This document shows positions 46,024 to 54,738 of a DNA stretch of 64,000 nucleotides, one piece after another (position 1 is the stretch's first letter; each line of letters opens with the position of its first letter). Location of the stretch: the NCBI RefSeq assembly GCF_009363095.1, contig NZ_CP045295.1, positions 1,674,001 through 1,738,000 of the forward strand, read 5' to 3'. This DNA is from Paenibacillus cellulositrophicus (GTDB lineage Bacteria; Bacillota; Bacilli; Paenibacillales; Paenibacillaceae). Under the pieces are notes generated by a model. That model was given only the letters and a program-made list of their open reading frames with translations. It was not told the DNA's origin and did not search any database. The position numbers were made by a program, and so were the translations under genes.

Positions 46024-46338
46024 CTACTGGCGTGCCGACACTTTTTGTTTCGAGGCATCCGCGGCGTGTTCCGACCGTTTCTTAAAAATCACCTTACGGA
46101 TGCTCTCCTGAGACAGGTGGAAAGCCTGTTTCAAGTATTCGATTGAATGACCTTGGCAATGAAGAGCAAAGATCTCCTCGTTTCTGCGTTCGATCATTTG
46201 CCGTGTCCCGCTGTTTACACCCCATCCGACGCGTTCGTTGCTTCTCTTCGGGATGTAAATCAGCTCGCCCTCAATATGTTTCTGAAGTTCCTTCAGCAAA
46301 CTAGGGGGAAGCACATCCCTCCCGTTTTTGTAATTCAC
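46024..46338 (-). CDS. CD3324-like helix-turn-helix protein
   Basis: A 104-residue protein. NYKNGRDVLPPSLLKELQKHIEGELIYIPKR is the recognisable N-terminus of CD3324-type proteins, and the C-terminal RRNEEIFALHCQGHSIEYLKQAFHLSQESIRKVIFKKR is a helix-turn-helix resembling Mor/Tn916-type DNA-binding domains. Start is GTG 46338, eight bases after AAGGAGGA. It probably regulates transcription locally; target unknown. Two tiny ORFs with good ribosome binding sites precede it. Confidence 0.82.
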   Translation of the reverse strand: MNYKNGRDVLPPSLLKELQKHIEGELIYIPKRSNERVGWGVNSGTRQMIERRNEEIFALHCQGHSIEYLKQAFHLSQESIRKVIFKKRSEHAADASKQKVSARQ

Positions 46339-46414
46339 GATAAACGTCCTCCTTAAACTTCAACAGATGTCCAGTTCCGACGGTTGTTTCAAACCCGCTA
46401 AATGCTTGGATCAT
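46301..46414 (-). CDS. Tiny ORF upstream of the CD3324-like gene, 37 aa
   Basis: Starts at ATG 46414 with AAAGGAGGCG eight bases before and would encode 37 residues beginning MIQAFSGFETTVGTGHLLKF. It overlaps the start of the CD3324-like gene in another frame. Its ATG overlaps the stop of the preceding tiny ORF (ATGA), a sign of translational coupling. It could be a leader peptide, or chance. Confidence 0.35.
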   Translation of the reverse strand: MIQAFSGFETTVGTGHLLKFKEDVYRELQKREGCASP

Positions 46415-46548
46415 GCTGTTTTCGCCTCCTTTCGAATTATGTACCCATATATTTTAATAAAACGGTATAAGGGGAGCCGATCGGCCCCCCGATACTGCGG
46501 GGCTTCGCTTACGCGAAGACCACCTCGTATTGTGTGATCAAATTGCAT
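46411..46548 (-). CDS. Tiny ORF, 45 aa, first of a coupled pair
   Basis: ATG 46548 follows AAAGGAGGCTG. It encodes 45 residues (MQFDHTIRGGLRVSEAPQYR at the N-terminus), with no recognised family, and ends in TGA overlapping the next ATG. The DNA inside carries GC-rich inverted repeats (CTTCGC-TTAC-GCGAAG; 46503-46518), so it might instead be an untranslated leader. Confidence 0.35.
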   Translation of the reverse strand: MQFDHTIRGGLRVSEAPQYRGADRLPLYRFIKIYGYIIRKEAKTA

Positions 46549-46695
46549 CAGCCTCCTTTCATACAGAATCGTCGGCCGTCCGACACCTTTATTAACTCAT
46601 ATTTTAGGAATTCCAGCAAGTGAAAGAACGGATATAAATATTCTTTACCTCTTCAATGATAATAGGATATTCCTCACCACCACTTCTGTACCGGG
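46549..46695. other. Intergenic region before the tiny ORFs
   Basis: About 150 bp, A/T-rich near 46590-46680, which must hold the promoter for the minus-strand small genes. No consensus pair is convincing. Confidence 0.3.
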
Positions 46696-47316
46696 CTAAC
46701 GGAGGAGAATTCCCATCAGAAGGCCGCTTTCATTCCGCCAATAATCCGGCTGTCCCGGTACCTCCTGCAGCATTAAGCCCGTCAGCGCAGACAGATAGAG
46801 AAACAGCAGCCGGCGGGGGTCTCCTTCGCGAAATTCGCCTGCTTCCTGGCCTTTGACCAGAATCGGGACCAGCTGCTCGATCGTATCCTCCGGCGAATAC
46901 CGCCCGATCATTTCCTTCGCCCGCTCCGGAACATCGCTCGAGGTTTGGGCCTGGTGGATCAGCAGAAAGGCATCCTTATTATCACCCTCCAGCATAGCTT
47001 CCGTCAGGACGCGAATTTGCTCGGCAGGACTGCCCGGCATACGCCCCAGCTCCTTCATCGAGTGCTGCGCCTCCTCCATCGCCTCCTGCACGAGTTCGGT
47101 AAACAGCTCTTCCTTGGAGCTGAAGTAGCGGTAAGACAGCCCTTGGCTGATTCCCGCTTCGGCGGCAATCATGCTCATTTTCGTTCCGTTGATTCCGTGC
47201 CGGGCGAACACCTTGAGCGCCGCCTTCTTGATCTGTTCCCTGCGTTCATCATAAATTTGTTCCAATTGCTGCTCGTTCAGCGGTGCCACGTTGGCGCCCT
47301 CCTTTTTATCAGTCAT
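46696..47316 (-). CDS. TetR/AcrR family transcriptional regulator
   Basis: A 206-residue TetR regulator: the helix-turn-helix is within KKAALKVFARHGINGTKMSMIAAEAGISQGLSYRYFSSKEELF (residues about 30-72) and the C-terminal ligand-binding domain is helical. It is the second gene of a two-gene operon with the short-chain dehydrogenase, eight bp apart. An excellent palindromic operator resembling the FadR box of Bacilli lies upstream of the first gene, so autoregulation and response to an acyl-CoA or lipophilic ligand are plausible. Confidence 0.92.
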   Translation of the reverse strand: MTDKKEGANVAPLNEQQLEQIYDERREQIKKAALKVFARHGINGTKMSMIAAEAGISQGLSYRYFSSKEELFTELVQEAMEEAQHSMKELGRMPGSPAEQIRVLTEAMLEGDNKDAFLLIHQAQTSSDVPERAKEMIGRYSPEDTIEQLVPILVKGQEAGEFREGDPRRLLFLYLSALTGLMLQEVPGQPDYWRNESGLLMGILLR

Positions 47317-47324
47317 CCCTGCTT

Positions 47325-48260
47325 TTATTGTATCCGTCGTAAGCCCGGTCCGGCAAGGAGTCCGGTCTGCTCTTCACTCACCTGCCATAGACGGCTCGCG
47401 CCGGCTTCATCTCGTGCTGCATCGGAAGGGGTCTGCAGCTTCATGTCCGCGTAATAACCGCCGCTCTTCAGCAGAAGCTCCGATGATTCTGCGAGCCATA
47501 CGAGCGTCTGCGCCCCTTGTTCAGGCGTTCGGGAAAAAGGCTTCATACAGGCCATCGTCAGCCGGGCCAGCCCTCCGTTATCCTGATTGAAGTTGGTCGC
47601 CACCAGACCGGGATCAAAACAGTGAGCCGTAACTCCCGTACCCTTGAGCCGTCTGGCCAGCTCGGCGGTAAACAAAATGTTCGCCAGCTTGCTCTGGCCA
47701 TAGCGGAGATTCGCGCCTCCGAGAAGCGCCTTTGGTCCGCTGTACAGGCGGTCACCGTTCATATCGTTGAAGTCGATGCCCCTTCTCGCCATTTTATGAC
47801 CATGGGAGGAAGTCGTAATAATCCGGGCATCGCCGCTCGCTATCAGCCGATCCAGCAGCAGGCTGGTCAGGAGAAACGGGCCCAGATGGTTCACCGCCCA
47901 GGTCATTTCCAGACCGTCCTCGGACAGCTTCTTCTTGACAAACATCGTTCCCGCGTTGTTGATCAGGCGGTCGATCTGTGGAACGCGGTTCAATATTTCG
48001 GCCGCTGCGCGGCGAATATCCTGCTGGGACGACATATCCGCAATGAAGCAGTCTACCTGGGCTTCCCCGTTTGTCATCTTACCCAGCTCTGCCGACAATT
48101 CCGCGGCTTTACTGCGGCTGCGGGCCACGATACCCAGCTTCGCCCCTTTCAGTACCAATGCCTTTGCCGCCGCGTAACCAATGCCGCTGGTCGCTCCCGT
48201 GATCACGATATATTTACCTTCAAGCGTCCGGCTATTGTTGAACCGTACCGTATAGTTCAT
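47325..48260 (-). CDS. Short-chain dehydrogenase/reductase
   Basis: A 311-residue SDR oxidoreductase related to retinol dehydrogenase/WWOX-type enzymes. The nucleotide-binding TGATSGIGYAAAKAL is near residue 20, NNAG at about 103, and the catalytic Tyr-Lys is in LRYGQSKLANILF. It uses NAD(P)H on an unknown alcohol or carbonyl. It is the first gene of the operon, followed by the TetR gene. The ATG at 48260 follows GAAAGGCGG with about 12 bp spacing. Confidence 0.9.
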   Translation of the reverse strand: MNYTVRFNNSRTLEGKYIVITGATSGIGYAAAKALVLKGAKLGIVARSRSKAAELSAELGKMTNGEAQVDCFIADMSSQQDIRRAAAEILNRVPQIDRLINNAGTMFVKKKLSEDGLEMTWAVNHLGPFLLTSLLLDRLIASGDARIITTSSHGHKMARRGIDFNDMNGDRLYSGPKALLGGANLRYGQSKLANILFTAELARRLKGTGVTAHCFDPGLVATNFNQDNGGLARLTMACMKPFSRTPEQGAQTLVWLAESSELLLKSGGYYADMKLQTPSDAARDEAGASRLWQVSEEQTGLLAGPGLRRIQ

Positions 48261-48290
48261 ATTCGATCGACCGCCTTTCCCTATTTATTA

Positions 48291-48310
48291 TGAATGAACC
48301 ATTCATTCAT
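48291..48310 (-). promoter_or_regulatory. Palindromic operator of the SDR-TetR operon
   Basis: TGAATGAACCATTCATTCAT forms a near-perfect inverted repeat (TGAATGA...TCATTCA). It closely matches the published FadR (YsiA) box of Bacillus, TGAATGA-N4-TCATTCA. It lies 30 bp upstream of the SDR start codon. Confidence 0.75.
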
Positions 48311-48382
48311 TTGTCTTCAGTATATCTTCCCTCCCAGGAACTGTCAATCGTATTTTGAAAAATTAGGCTCAACTGTTATCAC

Positions 48383-48416
48383 AAAAAAAGGACCGTCCCT
48401 TAAGAAAGGAACGGTC
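48383..48416 (-). terminator. Terminator of helD
   Basis: Minus strand: GACCGTTCC pairs imperfectly with GGGACGGTC around CTTAA, followed by seven T, 12 bp past the helD stop. Confidence 0.75.
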
Positions 48417-48427
48417 TGCATTCGATG

Positions 48428-50593
48428 CTATTTCCACCCGCTTGTGACGATATCTTCCTGCGGGTTGTTCAAATATTGCGGCACCGCATCCTCATGCATA
48501 ATCCACAGCTCGTGCAGCGCGCGCGTACAGCCGACGTACATCAACTTGGCATCCCAGGCCTGATCGCCGTAATGGGCAAGATCAGCATCGGCCACGATGA
48601 CCGCGTCGAATTCCAGACCTTTGGACAAATACACGGGTAGAACCGATAAACCGCCTTCATACGCCTTTTTGCCACCGTCTATCAAATGCAGGTCGGGTAT
48701 TCCAGGGGCAAGCTGCTCATGCAGCCGGGCGGCGTCGGCCAGCGTCCGCGTCAGAATGGCTACCGTCCGGTAATCGCCGCCGGCAAGCTGCTGCAGCCCT
48801 TCCTGAAGGGAGCGGACCCTCCCCGCTTCTCCCGTATGATACGGAAGAATGCGCACCGGATTGCCGCTGCGGAAAACGGGTACGGCGAGCAGATCGCTCT
48901 TCACACCATTTTCCAGGATGCCGTTGGCGAATTCGATAATTTCCATCGTCGAGCGGTAGCTTCGCGTCAGGGCAAAGTAGGCGGTGCTTTCCGGTGCGAA
49001 CAGCGAGCTCATCTCCTCCCAGCTGTGGACGCCGCGGTAGGCGTGGATCCCTTGCGACAAGTCGCCCAAGATCGTGAAGGAATGTCCCCGCACGAACAAG
49101 TCCAGCACCGCCACCTGAAATGGGGAGAAATCCTGCGCTTCGTCGATGACGATATGGTCAAAGCGCTGCTCCCCCGTAATGTCGTTCAGCAGGTAGTGCA
49201 TATAGAGGAGAGCCGGAAGATCCTCTTCCCGGATGATGTCCTTTTTCAAGTCGGACTGGGTAGACTTCAGCACCGCGGCAGGGATGCCGCTCAGCGCTTC
49301 CTCGGGCCAGCCGCCGGCGGTTTTGATGGCTTTGAACATCTGCTTGTACAGCAGCAGCGGCTCGTATTTCGGCCACTTGTTCGCATACGACTTTTCACGC
49401 TGCGCCGCCTTCTTCTTCCGGTCCTTGAGCGCTGCCGCCGAAGGCGACTTTTTCAGCTCCATTTCGATCCAGCGGTGGATTCTGGCCATAACCCTTTCTT
49501 TTCGCTTCGCCAGCGGGTACGGCTTATATTCCTCATTGAACCAATGCAGAATCGTCTCTCTGGCCAAAGTTGCCCCTTCCCACGGCATAAAATCGCCGGG
49601 AGGCACTGAACTCGATTCCATGGATGACAAGCAGTCACGGATCATCTGCATGAATCCAATCGACCCCTTAAACCGTCCCGGCACGTTATCGGTGATTTCC
49701 GGCATGCCCCCCGGCGTCTCGAACCAATACCGCAGCGTTTCTTCGTTATCAGCCAGTGGAAGGTCAAGCCCCAGCAGTTGGAGTGCCCAGTCCGCAAACG
49801 TGCTCTGCTGAATATCCCCGACCCCGAGCTCAGGCAGCACGTCGGAGATGTAATCCAGGAACATATGGTTCGGGGCAAAAATGATCATTTTGTCCGCCGA
49901 CACCTGGTCCTTGTACTGGTACAGCAGAAAAGCCAGGCGGTGCAGCGCCACGGTTGTTTTACCGCTTCCCGCCACCCCCTGGATGATGAGCGCCGTGTTC
50001 CGCGCGGCCCGGATGATCCGGTCCTGCTCCGCCTGGATCGTCGACACGATGTCCCGCAGGCGATTGTCCTTGTTCTCGCCCAGCCGGTACACGAGAAACT
50101 CGTCGGACACGGCGGGCTGGTCGCTCTCGCGGTTGTATGTATCGGCCACCCTCTCCAAAATCTGCTTGCGGATCACCACGTTCCGCTTCAAATACACCAG
50201 CCCTTCGATGATACCCTCAGGCGCTTCGTACGAAGCCGTTTCTTCCCCGCCCGTAAACGAATAGAACAGGCTGGCCACCGGCGCTCGCCAGTCAATGACC
50301 ATCGGGTGGTCGCCGACCTCCGCTTGGTCCACGCCGATTTTACCGATGTAGAGCGGCTTGCGCTCCCCGCTTCCTTCCTGGAAGTCCAGCCTGCCGAAAT
50401 AAGGCTCCTGCAGGCTTTTGGCCAGGGCCTGGCGCTTCTCTTCCCGACCCGCTTCCAGCACCTGCTCCGTAAAATCATGCCCGGTGTATACCGGAATGCC
50501 GCCCAGCCTCTCAAGCTGGCGGTCGATCTCAGTGATCGTCGCATTCAGCCTACTCTCTTCCTCTTGATAGGCACTTTGAAAATCGGTCTCCAC
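48428..50593 (-). CDS. helD: RNA polymerase recycling motor HelD
   Basis: A 721-residue superfamily 1 helicase-like ATPase. Walker A QGVAGSGKTTVALHRLA is near residue 210, the Walker B VIDEAQDFS near 500, and the SKGLEFDAVIVADAD motif near 672. The N-terminal helical arm ESRLNATITEIDRQLERLGG is the coiled coil that HelD inserts into the secondary channel of RNA polymerase, where it ejects stalled complexes and nucleic acid. GTG start at 50593 has AGGAGGTAA seven bases upstream. A perfect palindrome lies directly upstream. Confidence 0.95.
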   Translation of the reverse strand: METDFQSAYQEEESRLNATITEIDRQLERLGGIPVYTGHDFTEQVLEAGREEKRQALAKSLQEPYFGRLDFQEGSGERKPLYIGKIGVDQAEVGDHPMVIDWRAPVASLFYSFTGGEETASYEAPEGIIEGLVYLKRNVVIRKQILERVADTYNRESDQPAVSDEFLVYRLGENKDNRLRDIVSTIQAEQDRIIRAARNTALIIQGVAGSGKTTVALHRLAFLLYQYKDQVSADKMIIFAPNHMFLDYISDVLPELGVGDIQQSTFADWALQLLGLDLPLADNEETLRYWFETPGGMPEITDNVPGRFKGSIGFMQMIRDCLSSMESSSVPPGDFMPWEGATLARETILHWFNEEYKPYPLAKRKERVMARIHRWIEMELKKSPSAAALKDRKKKAAQREKSYANKWPKYEPLLLYKQMFKAIKTAGGWPEEALSGIPAAVLKSTQSDLKKDIIREEDLPALLYMHYLLNDITGEQRFDHIVIDEAQDFSPFQVAVLDLFVRGHSFTILGDLSQGIHAYRGVHSWEEMSSLFAPESTAYFALTRSYRSTMEIIEFANGILENGVKSDLLAVPVFRSGNPVRILPYHTGEAGRVRSLQEGLQQLAGGDYRTVAILTRTLADAARLHEQLAPGIPDLHLIDGGKKAYEGGLSVLPVYLSKGLEFDAVIVADADLAHYGDQAWDAKLMYVGCTRALHELWIMHEDAVPQYLNNPQEDIVTSGWK

Positions 50594-50618
50594 TTTCAGT
50601 TACCTCCTAAAAGTATTA

Positions 50619-50639
50619 AGGAGCGGGTTAACCGCTCCT
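50619..50639 (-). promoter_or_regulatory. Palindrome in the helD leader
   Basis: AGGAGCGG-GTTAA-CCGCTCCT forms an eight-bp perfect stem, 25 bp upstream of the helD GTG and just before its ribosome binding site. It could be a short attenuator or a binding site. The rest of the gap to 50803 shows no ORF. Confidence 0.45.
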
Positions 50640-50803
50640 GCTCTTGTAAGCCAATGCTTAAGGTTTATCCATAAGCCGCGCTTAAAAAGGATATTCAGTA
50701 TATCATAACCCGGAGGCATTTTACCATAGGGATTTCAGATTCCCGGGGATCGGGGAAAGGAATAAAGACGGCTTATGTTCCCCGTGCTGCGACTTTTGCG
50801 GCG

Positions 50804-51388
50804 TTACTGCAGCTTATGCTCGTACCTGACCTTTCCCTCCCGGTCCAGTCCTTTGATCGATTGCCATGAGAAATCCCGTCCCTCCGTTTTCCACACAAAC
50901 AGGAACATGCGGTCATCCGATATGCGCTGCCGCTCCGATCCGGACGTCGCTGTATTGCTGCCGCGTTCCTCCATCACCACACCCAGTTCCACGGTAACGA
51001 TGTCGGGATCGTTGACATAACCGTAAAATTTGGCCATCCCGCCATCCGACCCGGTGCTCTTCATATCCCAGCTGTAGGCCAGCGGTTTTTCCGGGTTTTT
51101 GGGCACACCGGCAACACCTCCGCTGGGGTGCCACTTAAAATGGCTCCAGGTGACCGTATCGGCAGAAAACCACTGCTTGTAGGTGCCAAGGAACACCACC
51201 GTATCCTGATCCACCTGAACCTTCCTCACGACCTTGGACGGCCCGTAATGATAGCTTCGCTCGGAAAGCTCATGGGCGCCCTGCGCCGTAAAGCTGCCGC
51301 GATCTAATCCGGATACCCACAGCAGGATGATGAACAAAATCAGGACCGCGCACCATTCCAGCACTCCGCCCAGCCTGCTGATCTTCAT
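50804..51388 (-). CDS. Membrane-anchored hypothetical protein A
   Basis: A 194-residue protein with one N-terminal membrane segment (about residues 10-28, VLEWCAVLILFIILLWVSGL) and a hydrophilic extracellular part rich in aromatic residues (SYHYGPSKVV, TWSHFKWHPSGG). No family is recognised. Its start overlaps the stop of the upstream gene by four bases (ATGA), so the two proteins are translationally coupled. They may form a pair on the outer membrane face. Confidence 0.75.
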   Translation of the reverse strand: MKISRLGGVLEWCAVLILFIILLWVSGLDRGSFTAQGAHELSERSYHYGPSKVVRKVQVDQDTVVFLGTYKQWFSADTVTWSHFKWHPSGGVAGVPKNPEKPLAYSWDMKSTGSDGGMAKFYGYVNDPDIVTVELGVVMEERGSNTATSGSERQRISDDRMFLFVWKTEGRDFSWQSIKGLDREGKVRYEHKLQ

Positions 51389-51873
51389 TGGGTGCTCTCC
51401 TCCTTCTCCAGGAGAATCGGCAGCTCACTCTGCCGGTCATACCAATCATAGCGGAGGGTCAGCTTCTTCGTTCCCGAAGGCAGCGGGTCAAAATAGATCC
51501 ATCCGTTCTCTCCCCATGGCACTCCGGTGCTGCTCGCCCCGTGCTGGATCAGCTCGTTTCCTGACGCGTCCAGCAGCTTGATCGAGGACGTCGGGAAGGA
51601 CCACCCGTCCCGCACCTTTTTGCGGTAAGCGTAGCGGATCGCGGTCCGTTTGGAGGTGATGTACAGTTCCTTTAATGTAAATGTATCGTCATCCATGTTC
51701 AGTTTCCGGTTCACCGGATACGCCGTAACCCGGCCGTCGTTTTTCAAGTCCGTGATCATAAGCCGGTTGCCGTCTCTCCATGGGAGCCAGTCGACCAGTT
51801 GGAACAGCAGCAGCGCGGCAAAAACAAAAATTAGCAGCCTTCGTATCATCATTCCCACCGTTACATTTCTCAA
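51385..51873 (-). CDS. Membrane-anchored hypothetical protein B
   Basis: About 162 residues: one N-terminal membrane segment (IRRLLIFVFAALLLFQLV) then a beta-rich extracellular part with GWIYFDPLPSGTKKLTLRYDWYD, reminiscent of Ig-like or carbohydrate-binding folds, with no clear family. AAAGGAG is one base from an ATG at 51879 but seven bases from TTG 51873, so I choose the TTG; ATG 51849 is another option. It is followed directly by the overlapping gene for protein A. Confidence 0.7.
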   Translation of the reverse strand: MRNVTVGMMIRRLLIFVFAALLLFQLVDWLPWRDGNRLMITDLKNDGRVTAYPVNRKLNMDDDTFTLKELYITSKRTAIRYAYRKKVRDGWSFPTSSIKLLDASGNELIQHGASSTGVPWGENGWIYFDPLPSGTKKLTLRYDWYDRQSELPILLEKEESTQ

Positions 51874-52052
51874 GGGCATGCTCCTTTATTTCATCAGCGA
51901 TCTCAGTAGCCATTTGTATTGGTGAAGATTTTACCATAAACCGGAAAAATCGCAATCGGATTCCTGCGCAGCCATCGTCCCTCCGGGTCCAGCCGCTTCT
52001 CACACGGTGTAAGTCTCCGGCTGCCCAATGCGTTGTTTTGCCGCTGAAGATC

Positions 52053-52092
52053 AAAAAACAGCCAGGGCGGGTCACCGCACACTGACTGTTTT
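52053..52092 (-). terminator. Terminator of yhaM
   Basis: Minus strand: AAAACAG pairs with CTGTTTT around a GC-rich loop containing GGTGACC, with six T following, about 75 bp past the stop codon. Confidence 0.6.
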
Positions 52093-52168
52093 AACATTCC
52101 CCATTATTGATGAATTCAGGATCGTATATCGTATAAAGTCCAGAAATCAGACGAAAATGCTCACAACG

Positions 52169-53134
52169 TTAATCCTTGCCGTATTTCGAACGGTAGAACG
52201 ACTTGTTCTCCAGCGCTCGTACGGGCGTTGTCCATTCATCCGTCATGGACATCGTATCGATGGCATCCTCGGCGGCTTGCAGCTTCGCATCCATCTGGTC
52301 GATGAGATGCAGGGCAAGCGCCTCCGGTATTTGCGGCTGCACCGGACTGCCCCACTCGGCCAAGTTATGATGGGCCAGAATAACGTGCTGCAGCAGCACG
52401 ATTTTCTCCGCGTTCAGGTCCATGCCGTGAAGCACCGCCGCCTCCGTGATCCAGCTGACCGCAAGCGGAATGTGGCCGATCAGCTTACCGGTGAAGCTGT
52501 ACTCGCTGACGATGCCCAGCTCCGCCGTCAGTTCTTCCGTCTTGGCGATATCATGCAGAATAATGCCCGCCACGAGCAGATCCCGATTCAAAAACGGCCG
52601 CTGCATGCACACGAACTCGGCCAGCTCCAGCATCCGTACGACATGGTAGGCCAGGCCGGCATAAAAAGCATGGTGCATGCCTTTGGCGGCCGGATAATGC
52701 ATGAGCTTATCCCCGACCTTGCCGTAGCAGTGCTCGATAATTTTGCGGAGCTCGGGATCCTGGACGCTTGCCGCCGCCGCCTTGATCGTATAGACGAGGT
52801 CCGCCGGCTGCACGGGAGCCGACCGTACGAAATCGGTGATGCTGTACCCGTCTTCATCCTTGGCCGGCCGGATCTGCGTTACTTTAAATTGCAGCCGCTC
52901 CCGGTACAGCTGGACGATGCCGCGCACTTTGACGAGCATCGGCGCAAAGAACGTCTCCTTGTCCGTCGAGGAGGTGTCCCACAGTTTCGCCGGGATTTCC
53001 CCGCTCGTATCCGATAAGATCATATCCAAATAATCCTTGGGCGGCGTGGCGTTCGTCTGTTTGACCTGCAGCGATTTCAGCAGATAGAAGCCCGTAATTT
53101 CCTGCCCTTCGGTAAATGATTGAATAAGTGTCAT
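52169..53134 (-). CDS. yhaM: 3'-5' exoribonuclease YhaM
   Basis: A 321-residue protein with an N-terminal OB-fold nucleic-acid binding domain (about residues 1-110: GFYLLKSLQVKQTNATPPKDYL, LVKVRGIVQLYRERLQ) and a C-terminal HD metal phosphoesterase domain (AAKGMHHAFYAGLAYH, LHDIAKTEEL, HHNLAEWG). YhaM trims RNA and single-stranded DNA 3' ends in Firmicutes. Start ATG 53134 (MTLIQSF) has TTAGGAGGA 12 bases upstream. The 146-bp gap from the purine permease gene suggests a separate promoter. Confidence 0.93.
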   Translation of the reverse strand: MTLIQSFTEGQEITGFYLLKSLQVKQTNATPPKDYLDMILSDTSGEIPAKLWDTSSTDKETFFAPMLVKVRGIVQLYRERLQFKVTQIRPAKDEDGYSITDFVRSAPVQPADLVYTIKAAAASVQDPELRKIIEHCYGKVGDKLMHYPAAKGMHHAFYAGLAYHVVRMLELAEFVCMQRPFLNRDLLVAGIILHDIAKTEELTAELGIVSEYSFTGKLIGHIPLAVSWITEAAVLHGMDLNAEKIVLLQHVILAHHNLAEWGSPVQPQIPEALALHLIDQMDAKLQAAEDAIDTMSMTDEWTTPVRALENKSFYRSKYGKD

Positions 53135-53279
53135 CTCTTTAAATCCTCCTAAATAATTCACTGAAAAAACGGTTCAGGACAGCTGCTTAGCTGTCCTTAT
53201 CCATTACCCCAAACCGGAAAGATCCACCCGCCCTTAAACGGGTCCCCCTTGACGCGCCTCCACTTCCGCGATTTATGCC

Positions 53280-54575
53280 TTAGAGGAATGCATGCAGCAC
53301 GAAGTTCGCCACAAACAGCGCGGCAATGCCGTACAAGACAGGCGAAACCTCCCGGCCTCTGCCCTGGGCCAGCTTTACCACCGGGTAAGCGACAAAGCCG
53401 AAAGCCATGCCGTCCACAATGCTGTACGTAAAAGGGATCATGACCATAATGAGAAACGCCGGAAACGCTTCGGTCAAATCCGTAAACTCCATCTCTTTGA
53501 CGTTCTGGACCATCAGCCCGCCGATCACGATCAGTACGGGAGCGATGGCACTGTCCGGTATGTAGCTCAGAAGCGGGATGAAGAAAAAGGTCGCTCCGAA
53601 CAGCAGGCCGGATACGAGAGCCGACAGCCCGGTTCTCCCTCCGGCGGCAATCCCGGCGGAGGTTTCCGCAGCCGCCACCACGGGACTGCTCCCGAATATT
53701 CCGGCGAAGATGTTCGATATCGACAGCGCTCGGAGGCTGCCTTTAAAATGTTCCGGCCGGCCGATCATCTGGGTTTGCGCCGCGATGAGGCCGATATTTT
53801 CAAAGACGACGATCAGAAGCAGCAGAAAGACGGCGATCCAGAACACCAGGCTGCCGATCCCTGCCGCTGACAGATGGCCGAACAGCTCCCCGTACTGGCG
53901 GAAGGTATGTCCGGATTCGAGCTGTACCGGCTTGACGGCACCGAGCAGATAAGCCAGTCCCGTTCCCAGCAGAATGCTGATGAGCAGTCCTCCCTGCACG
54001 CCCCGGATAAACAAAATCAGGGCAAGCAGCAGCGTAAAGCAGGACACGATGACGGCCGGGTCGCTGAAATGTCCGATGGTGACAAAAGTCGTCTGGTGGG
54101 CGATCACGATTTGGCTTTTCTGCAGCCCGATAAACGTCAGAAACAGCCCGATCCCTACCGTGATGCCGTGCTTCAGGTTGTGCGGGATGGCCTCGCTCAC
54201 GATCCGGTACAAGGACGTAAAGGATACGATCGAAAATAATACGCCCGTGACCGCGACGACCATCAGCGCTTCCTGCCAGGACAGCTTCATGGAATGCACC
54301 AGGGTGTACGTGAAGAAGGCGTTGATGCCCATGCCCGGTACGACCACAATCGGCGACTTGCCGCCAAAGGCCATCAGGAGGCAGCCCACAACCGACGTCA
54401 GCAACGTTCCCACCATGGCAGCCTTCAGCGGCATCCCTGCGTCGTGCAAAATATTCGCGTTAACCATCACAATATATACGACGGAAAAATACGAAACAGC
54501 ACCCGCAATCCATTCTTTCTTCCAGCTGTCCCCCGGCAGCAGCCCCAGGCTGCGGTGCCAAAAACTAGATTTCAA
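53280..54575 (-). CDS. NCS2 family purine permease (PbuG/AdeP-type)
   Basis: A 431-residue nucleobase:proton symporter of the AzgA subgroup, with 12 or more hydrophobic segments. Hallmarks are GAVSYFSVVYIVMVNANIL, PGMGINAFFTYT, and the conserved Glu of FENIGLIAAQTQMIG plus the SPVVAAAETSAGIAAGGRTGLSALV region. It likely takes up guanine/hypoxanthine or adenine. TTG 54575 (MKSSFW) is the best start: AGGAGGA lies eight bases upstream. No XptR or PurR box is recognised in the short 5' region. Confidence 0.92.
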   Translation of the reverse strand: MKSSFWHRSLGLLPGDSWKKEWIAGAVSYFSVVYIVMVNANILHDAGMPLKAAMVGTLLTSVVGCLLMAFGGKSPIVVVPGMGINAFFTYTLVHSMKLSWQEALMVVAVTGVLFSIVSFTSLYRIVSEAIPHNLKHGITVGIGLFLTFIGLQKSQIVIAHQTTFVTIGHFSDPAVIVSCFTLLLALILFIRGVQGGLLISILLGTGLAYLLGAVKPVQLESGHTFRQYGELFGHLSAAGIGSLVFWIAVFLLLLIVVFENIGLIAAQTQMIGRPEHFKGSLRALSISNIFAGIFGSSPVVAAAETSAGIAAGGRTGLSALVSGLLFGATFFFIPLLSYIPDSAIAPVLIVIGGLMVQNVKEMEFTDLTEAFPAFLIMVMIPFTYSIVDGMAFGFVAYPVVKLAQGRGREVSPVLYGIAALFVANFVLHAFL

Positions 54576-54640
54576 CAATAGTCCTCCTGTTCGACAAACG
54601 GTGTCCAACCTATTTTATTTATACCATATTTGTAAAATAA

Positions 54641-54674
54641 AAGGCGCGAGCGCCGTTATACGGCCTCGCGCGCC
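54641..54674 (-). terminator. Terminator of tcdA
   Basis: Minus strand: GGCGCG... GC-rich stem with a TTTTATTTTA tail, about 65 bp after the tcdA stop. It closes the hisS-aspS-tcdA operon. Confidence 0.8.
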
Positions 54675-54738
54675 ATCACTTGCTTCAGTTATGCCCGTTA
54701 TTTCGCGAGCGTCTTCCCGGTCGGCTCCGGAATGTTCG

